Shown here one piece after another: positions 1 through 7,882 of a DNA stretch of 64,000 nt. Source of the DNA: Dehalogenimonas lykanthroporepellens BL-DC-9 (lineage in GTDB: Bacteria; Chloroflexota; Dehalococcoidia; Dehalococcoidales; Dehalococcoidaceae). Positions within the stretch are counted from its first letter, which is position 1. Every line of letters starts with the position of its first letter. Made by a program: the position numbers and the translations under genes. The notes under the pieces were generated by a model. The model was not told where the DNA came from, did no database searches, and saw only the letters and a list, made by a program, of their open reading frames with translations. The DNA is taken from positions 62,001 through 126,000 of the forward strand of contig CP002084.1 of the NCBI GenBank assembly GCA_000143165.1, given 5' to 3'.

Positions 1-1260
1 GAAAGCCATTCTCATACTGGTCAGAAACTCGACATGCACCTCGGCAGAAATCTGGACATTGCCCACGATCAGGGAGAAAAGAAGCATGACGATACCCAGC
101 GACAGCATCTGGCCGACCAGACGCATGGTGGAGAGAGTTGCCGAAGCTATGCCGTAATGGTGCCGGGGAACCGAGCCCATGATCGCCGCCGAATTAGGCG
201 AGGAAAAAAGGCCGAAACCGATACCCAGTACCGCCAGGGCGGTGATGATATAGGCCATCGGTGATTGTTCCGTCAGGAAAATCAGCATGGCCAGGCCGGT
301 GGCCGATACCGCCATACCGACGGTGGCCAGAAACCTGGGATCACGACGGTCGGCCAGTCGTCCGGCGAAAGGTGAGATAAGCGCCATCAGCACCGGCTGG
401 GCTACCAGAATGAGTCCAGCCTCCACCGGGGAAAAACCCTTAACGAACTGAAGATACAGTGACAGTAAAAAACCGGTCGCGAAGGTGGCGGCGTAATTGA
501 TGAGGGTAGCGGCGTTGGACAGGGCGAAAACCTGATTGTACCGGAACAGGGCGAGGGACAGGATGGGGTGCGGCGTGCGTGCTTCCAGCGCCAGAAAACC
601 GGCCATGCCGGCCACGCCCAGACCGGTCAGAATGAAACCGCCGGCGGCCGGCAATTCCGAAAAGCCCAGCATCAGCCCGGTCAGGGCTAAACCGTAAATT
701 ACGGCTCCTTTCAAATCGAACTGTTCCCTGCTGGCTTCCTGCCATTCCATTTTCAGCCGGGTTACGATGAAATACAAGGCCACAGCGGCGATGCCGGCGG
801 TGATGAAAAAGATACTCCGCCAGCCAATTGATGAGGTCAGCAGGCCGCCGATGGTGGGGCCGAGTGACAAACCGATGTAGACGGCGGCGGCGTTCAAACC
901 CAGCACCCGGCCTCTTTCGGCCGGGGGATAGACCGACGTCAGGATGGCGATGCCGGTGCCGAAGAGCATCGCCGCGGCGACACCCTGAGCGCCCCGCAGG
1001 GCGATGAGGACAACGCCGTCCGGGGTGAAACCGATGGCGACCGAAACCAGGATGTACAACGAGAGGCCGGTGATGAAGATCCGGCGACGGCCTTTGATAT
1101 CGGCCAGCCGGCCGAATGGCAGGAGAAACACCGCCGCCGCCAGAATATAGATGGTGGCCACCCAGCTCAGGGATACGGCGTCCAACCCGAATTCGTGACC
1201 GATGACCGGCAGGGCGATGTTGACCGATGAGCCCATGAACGGCGTCAGAAAGGAAGCCAT
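1..1260 (-). CDS. MFS drug-type exporter, DHA2/EmrB-QacA-like (3' end outside window)
   Basis: Polytopic inner-membrane proton-antiport exporter of the 14-helix DHA2 type. The frame is open from the ATG at 1260 to the window edge. The N-terminus reads MASFLTPFMGSSVNIALP, the usual first helix with the N-x-ALP motif, followed by a loop containing GRLADIKGRRRIF (MFS motif A) and AERGRVLGL. The last visible residues (NVQISAEVHVEFLTSM) fit the loop before the final helices of EmrB-like proteins. No ATG, GTG or TTG lies in frame between the upstream stop and the chosen ATG, although the resulting N-terminus is short. It lies 74 bp downstream of pyrD on the same strand. The substrate cannot be told from sequence. 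Confidence 0.85.
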   Translation of the reverse strand, partial: MASFLTPFMGSSVNIALPVIGHEFGLDAVSLSWVATIYILAAAVFLLPFGRLADIKGRRRIFITGLSLYILVSVAIGFTPDGVVLIALRGAQGVAAAMLFGTGIAILTSVYPPAERGRVLGLNAAAVYIGLSLGPTIGGLLTSSIGWRSIFFITAGIAAVALYFIVTRLKMEWQEASREQFDLKGAVIYGLALTGLMLGFSELPAAGGFILTGLGVAGMAGFLALEARTPHPILSLALFRYNQVFALSNAATLINYAATFATGFLLSLYLQFVKGFSPVEAGLILVAQPVLMALISPFAGRLADRRDPRFLATVGMAVSATGLAMLIFLTEQSPMAYIITALAVLGIGFGLFSSPNSAAIMGSVPRHHYGIASATLSTMRLVGQMLSLGIVMLLFSLIVGNVQISAEVHVEFLTSMRMAF

Positions 1261-1334
1261 GATGGCCGCGGCCAGGGTTGCCCGGCGTGTCGCCGAAGCA
1301 TCTCGGCCGGCAGGGAGTTGCGGCGAGTCCAGGA

Positions 1335-2246
1335 TTACCTCGCTGTGCCGACCAGGTCGGTCACAGAATCAATGTTATTGCGAGTCAGCCAGCTTCGGAG
1401 GCCGCGCACAATAGCGGCCGGGGCCTGGGGGTCTACCAGAGCGGCGGTGCCGACTTCAACGGCCCTGGCGCCAGCCATGATGAACTCCAGGGCGTCTTCT
1501 GCCGAGGTGATGCCGCCGCCGCCGATGATGGGAATGTCCACTGCCGCGGCTGTCTGCCAGACCATGGCCAGGGCCACCGGTTTAATGGCCGGACCGGACA
1601 GTCCGCCGGTGACGTTGGCCAGCACCGGGCGTCGTTTTCTGATATCTATGGCCATGCCGCGCAGGGTATTGATGAGGGATATGGCATCGGCGCCGGCTGA
1701 GGCGACACCCCTGGCCAGGGCGGCGATATCGCCGGTATTGGGAGTCAGTTTGACGATAACCGGCAGGCTGGTGGCATTCCGGACGGCGGCGGTAACGGTA
1801 GCCGCTGACTCCGGGGTGGCGCCGAACTCCAGACAACCGGCTTTGACATTGGGACAGGAGATATTGACCTCCAGGGCGGCAATGCCGGGAACGCCGTTCA
1901 GGCGGCGGGCGATGCTGGCGTAGTCTTCGGCGGAATCGCCGGCGATATTGACGATAACCGGTATCGGCCAGCTGGCCCAGAGGGGTGAATATTTGGCGAT
2001 AACCGCTTCCACCCCCGGATTCTGCAGGCCGATGGCGTTAAGCATGCCGCAGGGAGTTTCCATGATACGTGGTTGGGGATTGCCCGGCCGCGGTTTCAGC
2101 GTGGTTCCCTTGCAGATGAAAGCGCCCAGTTCGGCGATGTCGTAGCCTCGGTCCGGTTCGTCGCCGTAACCGGCGGTGCCGGAAGCGGCGATAACAGGGT
2201 TGGCGAGTTTCAAGCCGGGAAGCAGGTCAACTGTCAGGTCAGGCAT
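1335..2246 (-). CDS. pyrD: Dihydroorotate dehydrogenase, class 1B catalytic subunit
   Basis: Oxidises dihydroorotate to orotate in pyrimidine synthesis; cytoplasmic FMN enzyme of 303 aa. Visible family signatures are NPVIAASGTAGYG near the N-terminus, KGTTLKPRPGNPQPR, the loop NISCPNV carrying the catalytic cysteine of class 1 enzymes, IVKLTPN, and the C-terminal phosphate-binding IIGGGGI. Cysteine as the base and the overall pattern point to class 1B, which normally pairs with the electron-transfer subunit PyrK; no pyrK is in this window. The start MPDLTVDL was preferred over an upstream in-frame ATG at 2342 because the extra 32 residues match no family sequence and cover the rdhA1 terminator. 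Confidence 0.93.
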   Translation of the reverse strand: MPDLTVDLLPGLKLANPVIAASGTAGYGDEPDRGYDIAELGAFICKGTTLKPRPGNPQPRIMETPCGMLNAIGLQNPGVEAVIAKYSPLWASWPIPVIVNIAGDSAEDYASIARRLNGVPGIAALEVNISCPNVKAGCLEFGATPESAATVTAAVRNATSLPVIVKLTPNTGDIAALARGVASAGADAISLINTLRGMAIDIRKRRPVLANVTGGLSGPAIKPVALAMVWQTAAAVDIPIIGGGGITSAEDALEFIMAGARAVEVGTAALVDPQAPAAIVRGLRSWLTRNNIDSVTDLVGTAR

Positions 2247-2290
2247 GGCTTGATTATAGACCGGGGTCAGGGGGTGGGGCAAACCATAAC

Positions 2291-2326
2291 AAAACCGGAG
2301 CCGGAGGCAGTTGCCTCCGGCTCCGG
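2291..2326 (-). terminator. Rho-independent terminator of rdhA1
   Basis: A perfect 15-bp stem (CCGGAGCCGGAGGCA and its complement) around a 2-nt loop at 2295-2326. On the minus strand it is followed by TTTTG. It sits 40 bp after the rdhA1 stop codon. Confidence 0.8.
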
Positions 2327-2365
2327 AAGTCAGGGACATCAAGATTCATGGTGATGAGGGTAAAT

Positions 2366-3748
2366 TTAGTAGTTCTCGAGTCCGACGGATCCTTCGACGC
2401 CGAATATCGGTACCGGCTGCTCCCAGAAAGTGGCCGGGTCCTTGAGGCCGTCGCCGTAGAAGACGTCGTCCATGTTCTTGAAGAAGCCGTTGAAGAGCGG
2501 GGTAGTGGAGGTAACGCTTTTGACTACCTGGTGGATAGAAGCCTTCTCATACTTGGTGAAGGTACAGACGGACAGACAGCGGCCGGCATTGCAAGTGCCG
2601 GGGAGCATTTTCCAGGCGCGGCATTTACGGGAATCCTCGAACCACTCCTTGTGGCCGGGATTGTTCCACGGGCCGGAAATATCCCAGGTTGGTTCTTTCT
2701 CATGAGAGATAGCCCCTTCGCCACAGCCTTCGGCGCACTTCATGCAGGTTTTGCAGAAGCGCATGAAACCGGCATCAATGGGTTTCTCGTCAGGCAGGGG
2801 CAGGTCGGTGACATAACGGAAGATGCCTACAGTGGGGCCCCACTCGGTGGAAATCATGCGGTTCATTCTGCCCATTTCGCCCAGACCGGCCATGACGCCG
2901 AACGCGGGAGCGATACCGGTGCCGTTGCCGCCTTCGGACAGGCAGTTATAACCGAGAGAACGCATGAAGCCCTGGAAGAGGGACTGAATCCACTGGCCGC
3001 GGGGGTAACGAATCTGTACCTGCAGTTCGGTAGGATTGCGTTTCCAGAGTTCCTGGCTTTCCTGATTGACCACAGTGATGACCCACTTGCATTTACGGGG
3101 ATAAATCTGCTCGGTGGCGGTTTCGGAGGGTTCGTCGACATCGGCGAAGGTGTACTTCTGGCGGTTGGAAGGGCCGTACTCGTACATGAGCTTCATGGTG
3201 GTATCTTCGTGAAGTTCGGTGAAGCCGACGGCCATCATGCCGTGGAAGCGGAGGAAGGTGCGAACCATGGCGGCGTTCTCTTCCTTGGTACCTTCCCATC
3301 GGGGAACCCCCATTTCTTCAGGGGTGTCCGACATGGGTCCCATGAAGGAGTTTGGCTCGAGTCCGTTGCGGGCGTTACCGGCGAAAGCATAGTCCCGGGT
3401 GGTGTAACCGGGTTTCTTTTCAGCCTTCCAGGCGCCTTCGGTAGCATCTTTTTCAGCGGCCCGACGATCTTGTTCGGCCTGGTCGATGTAAGTGGGCATG
3501 TAAGTGCGACGCGAACCTCTCATGGAATTGCCTTCGCTGAACTTCTTCATCTGGGCCCAGTCAACTTCGGAAGTGGGATTATCGACGGTGCGGGCCCACC
3601 AGGGGCGGGTGACGTTGCCACGGGATATGGCATCATCGAGGTCTTTAAAGGCAGGGGATGCCAGGGCGGCGCCACCGACACCGGCGGATGTCAGGCCGAG
3701 GACTTTCATGAAATCTCTGCGGGATATGGTGCTGTGGAATTTGGACAT
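2366..3748 (-). CDS. rdhA: Reductive dehalogenase catalytic subunit, intact (rdhA1)
   Basis: Corrinoid and Fe-S enzyme expected to remove halogen from organohalides as the terminal electron acceptor reaction at the outer face of the membrane. The 460-aa product starts with a Tat signal (SRRDFMK at residues 9-15, then a hydrophobic segment). Ferredoxin-type cysteines lie at 332, 335, 338 and 342 (CX2CX2CX3C); a second set at 376, 386, 391 and 395 has the unusual spacing CX9CX4CX3C. The start has an AAAGGAG ribosome site 8 nt upstream. No rdhB membrane anchor gene is adjacent. Its C-terminal 300 residues differ from rdhA3 at only 9 positions by eye. The substrate cannot be inferred. Confidence 0.95.
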   Translation of the reverse strand: MSKFHSTISRRDFMKVLGLTSAGVGGAALASPAFKDLDDAISRGNVTRPWWARTVDNPTSEVDWAQMKKFSEGNSMRGSRRTYMPTYIDQAEQDRRAAEKDATEGAWKAEKKPGYTTRDYAFAGNARNGLEPNSFMGPMSDTPEEMGVPRWEGTKEENAAMVRTFLRFHGMMAVGFTELHEDTTMKLMYEYGPSNRQKYTFADVDEPSETATEQIYPRKCKWVITVVNQESQELWKRNPTELQVQIRYPRGQWIQSLFQGFMRSLGYNCLSEGGNGTGIAPAFGVMAGLGEMGRMNRMISTEWGPTVGIFRYVTDLPLPDEKPIDAGFMRFCKTCMKCAEGCGEGAISHEKEPTWDISGPWNNPGHKEWFEDSRKCRAWKMLPGTCNAGRCLSVCTFTKYEKASIHQVVKSVTSTTPLFNGFFKNMDDVFYGDGLKDPATFWEQPVPIFGVEGSVGLENY

Positions 3749-3779
3749 GGTAATTCTCCTTTGATAGTTGATGGATTAC

Positions 3780-3818
3780 GGGCTTTCCCATTGTCATCCG
3801 GTCTCTCCCGGAGGTCAG
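3780..3818 (-). promoter_or_regulatory. Twin-hairpin leader upstream of rdhA1
   Basis: Read in the sense of rdhA1, this leader holds two adjacent hairpins 32-70 nt before the ATG. The first has the stem TCCGG/CCGGA (3797-3801 with 3808-3812) with loop GAGAGA. The second is GGG-AAAG-CCC (3780-3789). The same arrangement precedes rdhA2 and rdhA3. The second stem differs in sequence from the other two loci but keeps pairing and the AAAG loop, which favours a conserved RNA structure over a DNA site. Confidence 0.55.
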
Positions 3819-3891
3819 GTATCATTTAATCCCCCATTAACTTAATATAATTAACTACACTAATCAGGGTAACACAGGAAAAATCAGAAAA

Positions 3892-3923
3892 CATCGTCCA
3901 AAAGGACTAGAGGCTCTAGGCAT
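3892..3923. promoter_or_regulatory. Conserved palindromic element upstream of rdhA1
   Basis: A 32-bp block found in almost identical form (31 of 32 positions) upstream of rdhA2 at 6950-6981. It contains two adjoining palindromes: GTCCAAAAGGAC (3896-3907) and CTAGAGGCTCTAG (3907-3919). It lies 144-175 bp upstream of the rdhA1 start, where an activator or repressor site is likely. The protein that binds is unknown. An ACTAAAGT motif (complement of 3957-3964) lies farther upstream, as at rdhA2 and rdhA4. Confidence 0.5.
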
Positions 3924-3977
3924 TTCGGGTATGGCGGTAAGTACAATAATTAAGAAACTTTAGTCATGAAACCATAG

Positions 3978-4011
3978 AAAAAAGCCCCGGCTGTTTGGCC
4001 GGGGCTTTTTT
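3978..4011 (-). terminator. Terminator downstream of rdhA2, possibly bidirectional
   Basis: Stem GCCCCGGC/GCCGGGGC with a 6-nt loop, bordered by a run of A on one side and T on the other, so it could stop transcription in both directions. It follows the rdhA2 stop codon by 18 bp. Confidence 0.85.
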
Positions 4012-4028
4012 CAAGTAACGATGAAGTA

Positions 4029-5360
4029 TTAGTGATATTTCTGAGCGACATCGGAGCGGAGGCCGCCGATGGGCTGAGGGGTGTGCCAGAACTCGTCCGG
4101 GTCGCGCAGGCCGTAACCCATGAGTTCGTCCATCTGGCGGAAGAAGCCGTTGAAGATGGAGGTGGTGGAGGAGACCATCTTGACCGTATCGTGGACGATG
4201 GCATCGGTGTACTTGGTGAAGGTACAGACACCGAGACAGCGACCGGCGACACAGGCGTCGGCGTCCATCTTCCAGGCGCGGCACTTGCGGGAATCCTCGA
4301 ACCAGGCCTCATGGCCGGGGTTGTTCCAGGGACCTACGGTGTCCCAGGTGGGTTCGGTTTCATGGGAGAGGGCGCCTTCGCCGCAGTGGTCGGCGCAGAG
4401 TTTGCAGGTGTAGCAGAAGCGGCGCATGCCGGCATCGATGGGTTTGTCGTTGGGAACCGGGAGGTTGGTGTAGTAGCGGAAGATACCGACGGTGGGGCCG
4501 TATTCCGGGGTTATCATACGGTTCATTCTGCCCATTTCGCCGAGGCCGGCGACGCCGCCGAAGCCGCAGGCGTTACCGGTGTCGTTGTGTCCCTTGGCCA
4601 GGCACCAGTAGCCGAGGGTGCGGACGAAGCCCTGGGTGCGTTCCTGGATATTGGCGGCGCGACCATAGCGGATCTGGGACATGAGCCAGGTGGGGTTGTA
4701 TTTGAAGAGGTCCTGGGATTCCATGTTGGCCTGGGTGATGACGTTCATGCAGTCCTTGGGGTGGACCTGTTTGTCAACAGTCTCATAGGGGGCGTCGACA
4801 TCTTCCCAGACGAGTTGCTGGCGGTTGTTGGGGCCCCAGGAGTAGGTGAGTTTGAAGGTGGTGGCGGGGTCCATCTGGGTGAAGCCGACGGACATGGAAC
4901 CGAAGAAGCGCATGGCGGTGCGGAGCAGGGCGGCGTTCTCTTCGGGGGTGCCGTTCCAGCGGGGGATACCCAGGGATTCGGGAGTATCGGTGTTGGGGCC
5001 GATGAAGGTGTTGGATACCGAACCGCGGTTAACGTTACGGTTAAAAGCCTTGTCCGGCAGGGTGTAGCCGGCAATGTTCTGGGAGTTGTAGCCGGCTTCA
5101 ATTTCGGCTTTTCTGGCTTTGCGGGCATTTTGATCCTCTACCGAGATATAGGTGGGCATGTAGGTACCGGCACTGCCGCGCATGGTGTCGCCTTCGCGGA
5201 AGCGCTTGTACTGGGCCCAGTCGACCTCGTTGGTGGTCTTATCGACGGATTTGACCCACCAGGGGCGGTTGAAGGAGCCGGCCTGAATCATTTCGTCGAG
5301 GTCGTTGAATTTGGGGGCGACGAGGGAAGCGGCCCCGAGGCCGGCGCCGGCAAAGCCGAG
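4029..5360 (-). pseudogene. rdhA: rdhA2 main part, reductive dehalogenase cut off from its Tat signal by an IS
   Basis: Residues 17 to the end of a reductive dehalogenase. Joining it to the 16 codons at 6744-6791 gives a 459-aa protein of normal family length (MKA-LGFAGAGLG across the join). It keeps the first ferredoxin motif CYTCKLCADHC and a second set CX9CX4CX3C ending in CLGVCTF. The present frame can start inside the IS end (MMNLHHLTGHYL), but that product lacks the Tat motif and would stay in the cytoplasm. No other stop or frameshift is visible, so the disruption looks recent. The protein is clearly diverged from rdhA1 and rdhA3. Confidence 0.9.
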
Positions 5361-6733
5361 GTAGTGTCCCGTCAAGTGGTGTAAATTCATCATTGGTGGT
5401 TTCCCGAATAATCAAGCTGGTAAAGCCATGATCAGGGGTTCCTCCTGCGCCCCTTCCAGCGTTTTCTTCATTGAATCCAAAGAAAAGTAGCGTCGTCCGG
5501 CCTCCCACTCGTCCTGCTGTTCCATTAACACCGCCCCAATCAGCCTGATTACCGATTGGCTGTTGGGAAAGATGCCGACCACATTACTGCGGCGCTTGAT
5601 TTCCTTATTCAGTCTCTCCAGGGGATTGGTAGAGTACAGTTGCCGCCAGTGTTCCCGGGGGAAAGCGGTATAGGCCAGGATATCCGGTTCTGCCTCTTCC
5701 AGTTGGTCGGCAACAGGACCGAATCGGAGTCTGAGGTTATCGGCTACCCGGCGGAGCTGGCTGCAAGCGCTGTCGCGGTCAGGTTGAGCGAAGATGGTCC
5801 GGATAGCGGCAGATACCATAGCCTGGGCGCCCCGTGGCACTCTGGCCAGCGCATTGCGCATGAAGTGCACCCGGCAACGTTGCCACGATACCCCGGTGAG
5901 TACCGTGCTGATGGCTTCCTTCAGCCCCAGATGAGCATCACTGATTACCAGCATCACCCCGCTCAAACCACGGCTAACCAGCCCCCGCAGAAACTCTTTC
6001 CAGAATACACCGTCTTCACTGGGGCCGACCTCAAGCCCGATGATCTCGCGTTCTCCGGTTTCCCGGACGCCGTAGGCGATAATTACCGCCTGACTGACCA
6101 CCCGCCCGGTATCCCTGACCTTGACGTAGGTCGCGTCCAGCCACAGATAGGGATAACGCCATAACAAAGGCCGGTGACGCCATCGTTCCACTTCATCGTC
6201 CAGAGCCCCGCATATTCGCGATACCTCGCTCTTACTGACCCCGTTAAGACCCAGTGACTGAACCAGAGATTCCACCTTGCGGGTGCTGATGCCCAACACA
6301 TAGGCTTCCTGGATTACCGCCAGCAAGGCATGTTCCGCCCGGCGCCGGGGCTCGAGTAAGCTGGGAAAATAACTGCCGTCCCGCAACCGGGGAATCGCCA
6401 AGGGTATCGTGCCGGCCCGGGTGTCCCAGATACGCCCCCGGTAGCCGTTACGGTAGGTTAAACGACCGTCACTGCGCTCATGTTTCTCAGCTCCGGTCTT
6501 CTGCTTAACCTCAAGCTCCATGACCGCTTCGGCCAGCATCTTCACCCCTTCTCTCAGAAAATCAAGATCACCGTCGCTTCCTGACTTGCGTAGCAGTTCC
6601 AAAAGTGTCATCCTGTCTTTGGCCATTGTTGTGGTTACCTCCTGAAAGTCTTTGTTGTTATTTTCTTTCAAGAAACCACACAATGGCCTGCTTTTTCAAT
6701 TCCAGGAATTTACACCACGTACGGGGATTCTAC
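5361..6733 (-). mobile_element. IS256-family insertion sequence inside rdhA2
   Basis: A 1,373-bp element. Its ends are imperfect inverted repeats of about 28 bp, both beginning GTAG and ending GTGGTGTAAATTC when read inward. The flanks carry near-identical copies of the rdhA2 target: CTCGGCTTTG at the left and CTCGCTTTGG at the right, i.e. a target duplication of about 9 bp with one G lost in the right copy. One transposase gene fills the element. Confidence 0.9.
5412..6626 (-). CDS. IS256-family (mutator-type) DDE transposase
   Basis: Cut-and-paste or copy-out transposase of 404 aa for the surrounding IS. The DDE residues of the family are visible: WLDATYVKV, VISDAHLGL and the C-terminal TNPLERLNKEIKRR with the following NVVGIFPN block. 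The start MAKDRMTLLELL has a strong AGGAGGT site about 10 nt upstream; an upstream in-frame ATG at 6683 lacks one. The gene is full length and without visible lesion, so it is probably functional. A relic end of the same element lies at 12073-12121. Confidence 0.93.
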   Translation of the reverse strand: MAKDRMTLLELLRKSGSDGDLDFLREGVKMLAEAVMELEVKQKTGAEKHERSDGRLTYRNGYRGRIWDTRAGTIPLAIPRLRDGSYFPSLLEPRRRAEHALLAVIQEAYVLGISTRKVESLVQSLGLNGVSKSEVSRICGALDDEVERWRHRPLLWRYPYLWLDATYVKVRDTGRVVSQAVIIAYGVRETGEREIIGLEVGPSEDGVFWKEFLRGLVSRGLSGVMLVISDAHLGLKEAISTVLTGVSWQRCRVHFMRNALARVPRGAQAMVSAAIRTIFAQPDRDSACSQLRRVADNLRLRFGPVADQLEEAEPDILAYTAFPREHWRQLYSTNPLERLNKEIKRRSNVVGIFPNSQSVIRLIGAVLMEQQDEWEAGRRYFSLDSMKKTLEGAQEEPLIMALPA

Positions 6734-6743
6734 CCAAAGCGAG

Positions 6744-6791
6744 GGCCTTCATGAAGTCTCTGCGGGACAGGGTGCTGTGGAATCTGGACAT
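6744..6791 (-). pseudogene. rdhA: rdhA2 5' fragment with start codon and Tat motif
   Basis: The first 16 codons of rdhA2, reading MSRFHSTLSRRDFMKA, with GGAGAAAG just upstream. The frame then runs CTCGCTTTGG into the IS end and stops at once. It keeps the rdhA2 promoter and leader, so any transcript from here now runs into the IS256 element. Confidence 0.9.
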
Positions 6792-6835
6792 TTCTTTCTC
6801 CTTATTGTTGTTCCTTGAATACGATAATGTTTCCT

Positions 6836-6876
6836 GCGGTCTTTGCCGCCGTCATCCGGTCTTTCCCGGAGGTCAG
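6836..6876 (-). promoter_or_regulatory. Twin-hairpin leader upstream of rdhA2
   Basis: Same two-hairpin arrangement as at rdhA1, 45-85 nt before the rdhA2 ATG. Hairpin one is TCCGG-GAAAGA-CCGGA; hairpin two is GCGG-CAAAGA-CCGC (6836-6849). The loops of both hairpins are purine-rich and similar. The block GACCTCCGGGARAGACCGGA is shared by all three loci. The rest of the 306-bp stretch 6791-7096 holds the palindromic element and repeats listed separately; no gene is visible in it. Confidence 0.55.
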
Positions 6877-6949
6877 GGTCATCAATACCTCCATTAAAAG
6901 TTTATGATATTAATACTGATATTATTATATAGCGCGGACGATGGATTGT

Positions 6950-6981
6950 CATCGTCCAAAAGGACTAGAGGCTCTAAGCAT
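6950..6981. promoter_or_regulatory. Conserved palindromic element upstream of rdhA2
   Basis: Second copy of the 32-bp block seen at 3892-3923, differing at one base. It has GTCCAAAAGGAC (6954-6965) and CTAGAGGCTCTAA (6965-6977), 159-190 bp upstream of the rdhA2 start. Confidence 0.5.
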
Positions 6982-6992
6982 TATGGCTATAT

Positions 6993-7027
6993 ACTAAAGT
7001 ATAATACCAAGGAAACTAAAGTATAAT
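6993..7027. repeat. Direct repeat ACTAAAGTATAAT upstream of rdhA2
   Basis: Two exact 13-bp copies at 6993-7005 and 7015-7027, 22 bp apart start to start, i.e. on about the same helix face. The core ACTAAAGT also occurs upstream of rdhA1 (complement of 3957-3964) and rdhA4 (53039-53046). It may be a regulator site. Confidence 0.45.
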
Positions 7028-7096
7028 TAAACTTTGGTAATAACGAAAGGATGTTGTTAGCCGGGTGACGCCGGTGGGGAACTGTGGCCGGGAAGG

Positions 7097-7882
7097 TCAG
7101 GGTGACCGGTCGTGTTCGTGACTATGGCCGCATTCGAGTACGGTAACGGCGGAAGGGCTGTCGGCGATAATTATACCGAAGGTTTCCATGAGATTTTGCG
7201 GGGTGATGACCTCCGCTGGTTTTCCCAACGCCACTACCCGGTGGGCTAACAACATGACCTGATGGCACATGGAGGCTTCTTCATGGATGTCATGGGTGGC
7301 GATGACCACAGCGGTGCCGCGGCGGAGTTCATCCCTGACGGCTTTCAGGTAGAGTTCCCTGCCGGCGGCATCCAGTCCTGAAGTCGGCTCGTCCAACAGT
7401 AGCAGGTCGGCGCGGTGTGCCAGTACCTGGGCCAGGTACACCCGTTGTTGTTGGCCGCCGGAGAGGGATCGAAGCGGAGCATCGGCCAGACTTTCGATAC
7501 CCATGGTTTTCAGGGCTTCGATGACCAACTCTTCATCTTTGCCGGTCAGGCGACCCAACAGGCCGTGATGAGGGAATCTCCCCATGCGCACCACATCTAT
7601 CACTCGCAACGGCAGGACGAAACCAGAAGCGTGAAACTGCCCCAGATAAGCTACTCTTTTAGGTTGTCGGCCGGGTGGCTGGGCGAAGACCCGAATTTCA
7701 CCCTTGACGGGTGTCAGCAAGCCGGCGATGGTTTTCAACAGGGTGGATTTACCGGAACCGTTAGTGCCGATCAGGGCAACACCCTGTCCCGTTGTCAGTT
7801 GGAAGGATATATCCGGTACAACAATCGATTTGTCGTAACCGACCGCCAGGTTCCGGGAGATGATGACGGAGTCAGGCACCAT
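7097..7882 (-). CDS. Metal (Zn/Mn/Fe-type) ABC transporter ATP-binding protein
   Basis: ATPase of a high-affinity divalent metal importer of the ZnuC/MntB group, 261 aa. Walker A is GTNGSGKST near residue 38, the signature is LSGGQQQR, Walker B is LLLLDEPTSGLD and the switch histidine is in ATHD. The C-terminus ends CGHSHEHDRSP, a likely metal-binding tail. The start overlaps the end of the permease gene by 11 bp, so the two are co-translated. No periplasmic binding-protein gene is present on either side. Which metal is moved cannot be read from the sequence. Confidence 0.9.
   Translation of the reverse strand: MVPDSVIISRNLAVGYDKSIVVPDISFQLTTGQGVALIGTNGSGKSTLLKTIAGLLTPVKGEIRVFAQPPGRQPKRVAYLGQFHASGFVLPLRVIDVVRMGRFPHHGLLGRLTGKDEELVIEALKTMGIESLADAPLRSLSGGQQQRVYLAQVLAHRADLLLLDEPTSGLDAAGRELYLKAVRDELRRGTAVVIATHDIHEEASMCHQVMLLAHRVVALGKPAEVITPQNLMETFGIIIADSPSAVTVLECGHSHEHDRSP

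Noticed and set aside
2348-3829. A 493-codon open frame antisense to rdhA1, and similar long ones at 4032-5384 and 12362-13156
   Set aside because: They mirror the rdhA reading frame, have repetitive Gly/Val/Glu composition, no ribosome site and no family match, while the opposite strand has clear dehalogenase motifs.
3749-4028. Cobalamin riboswitch upstream of rdhA1
   Set aside because: No B12-box pattern such as GCCACTG was found; the leader has only two short hairpins.
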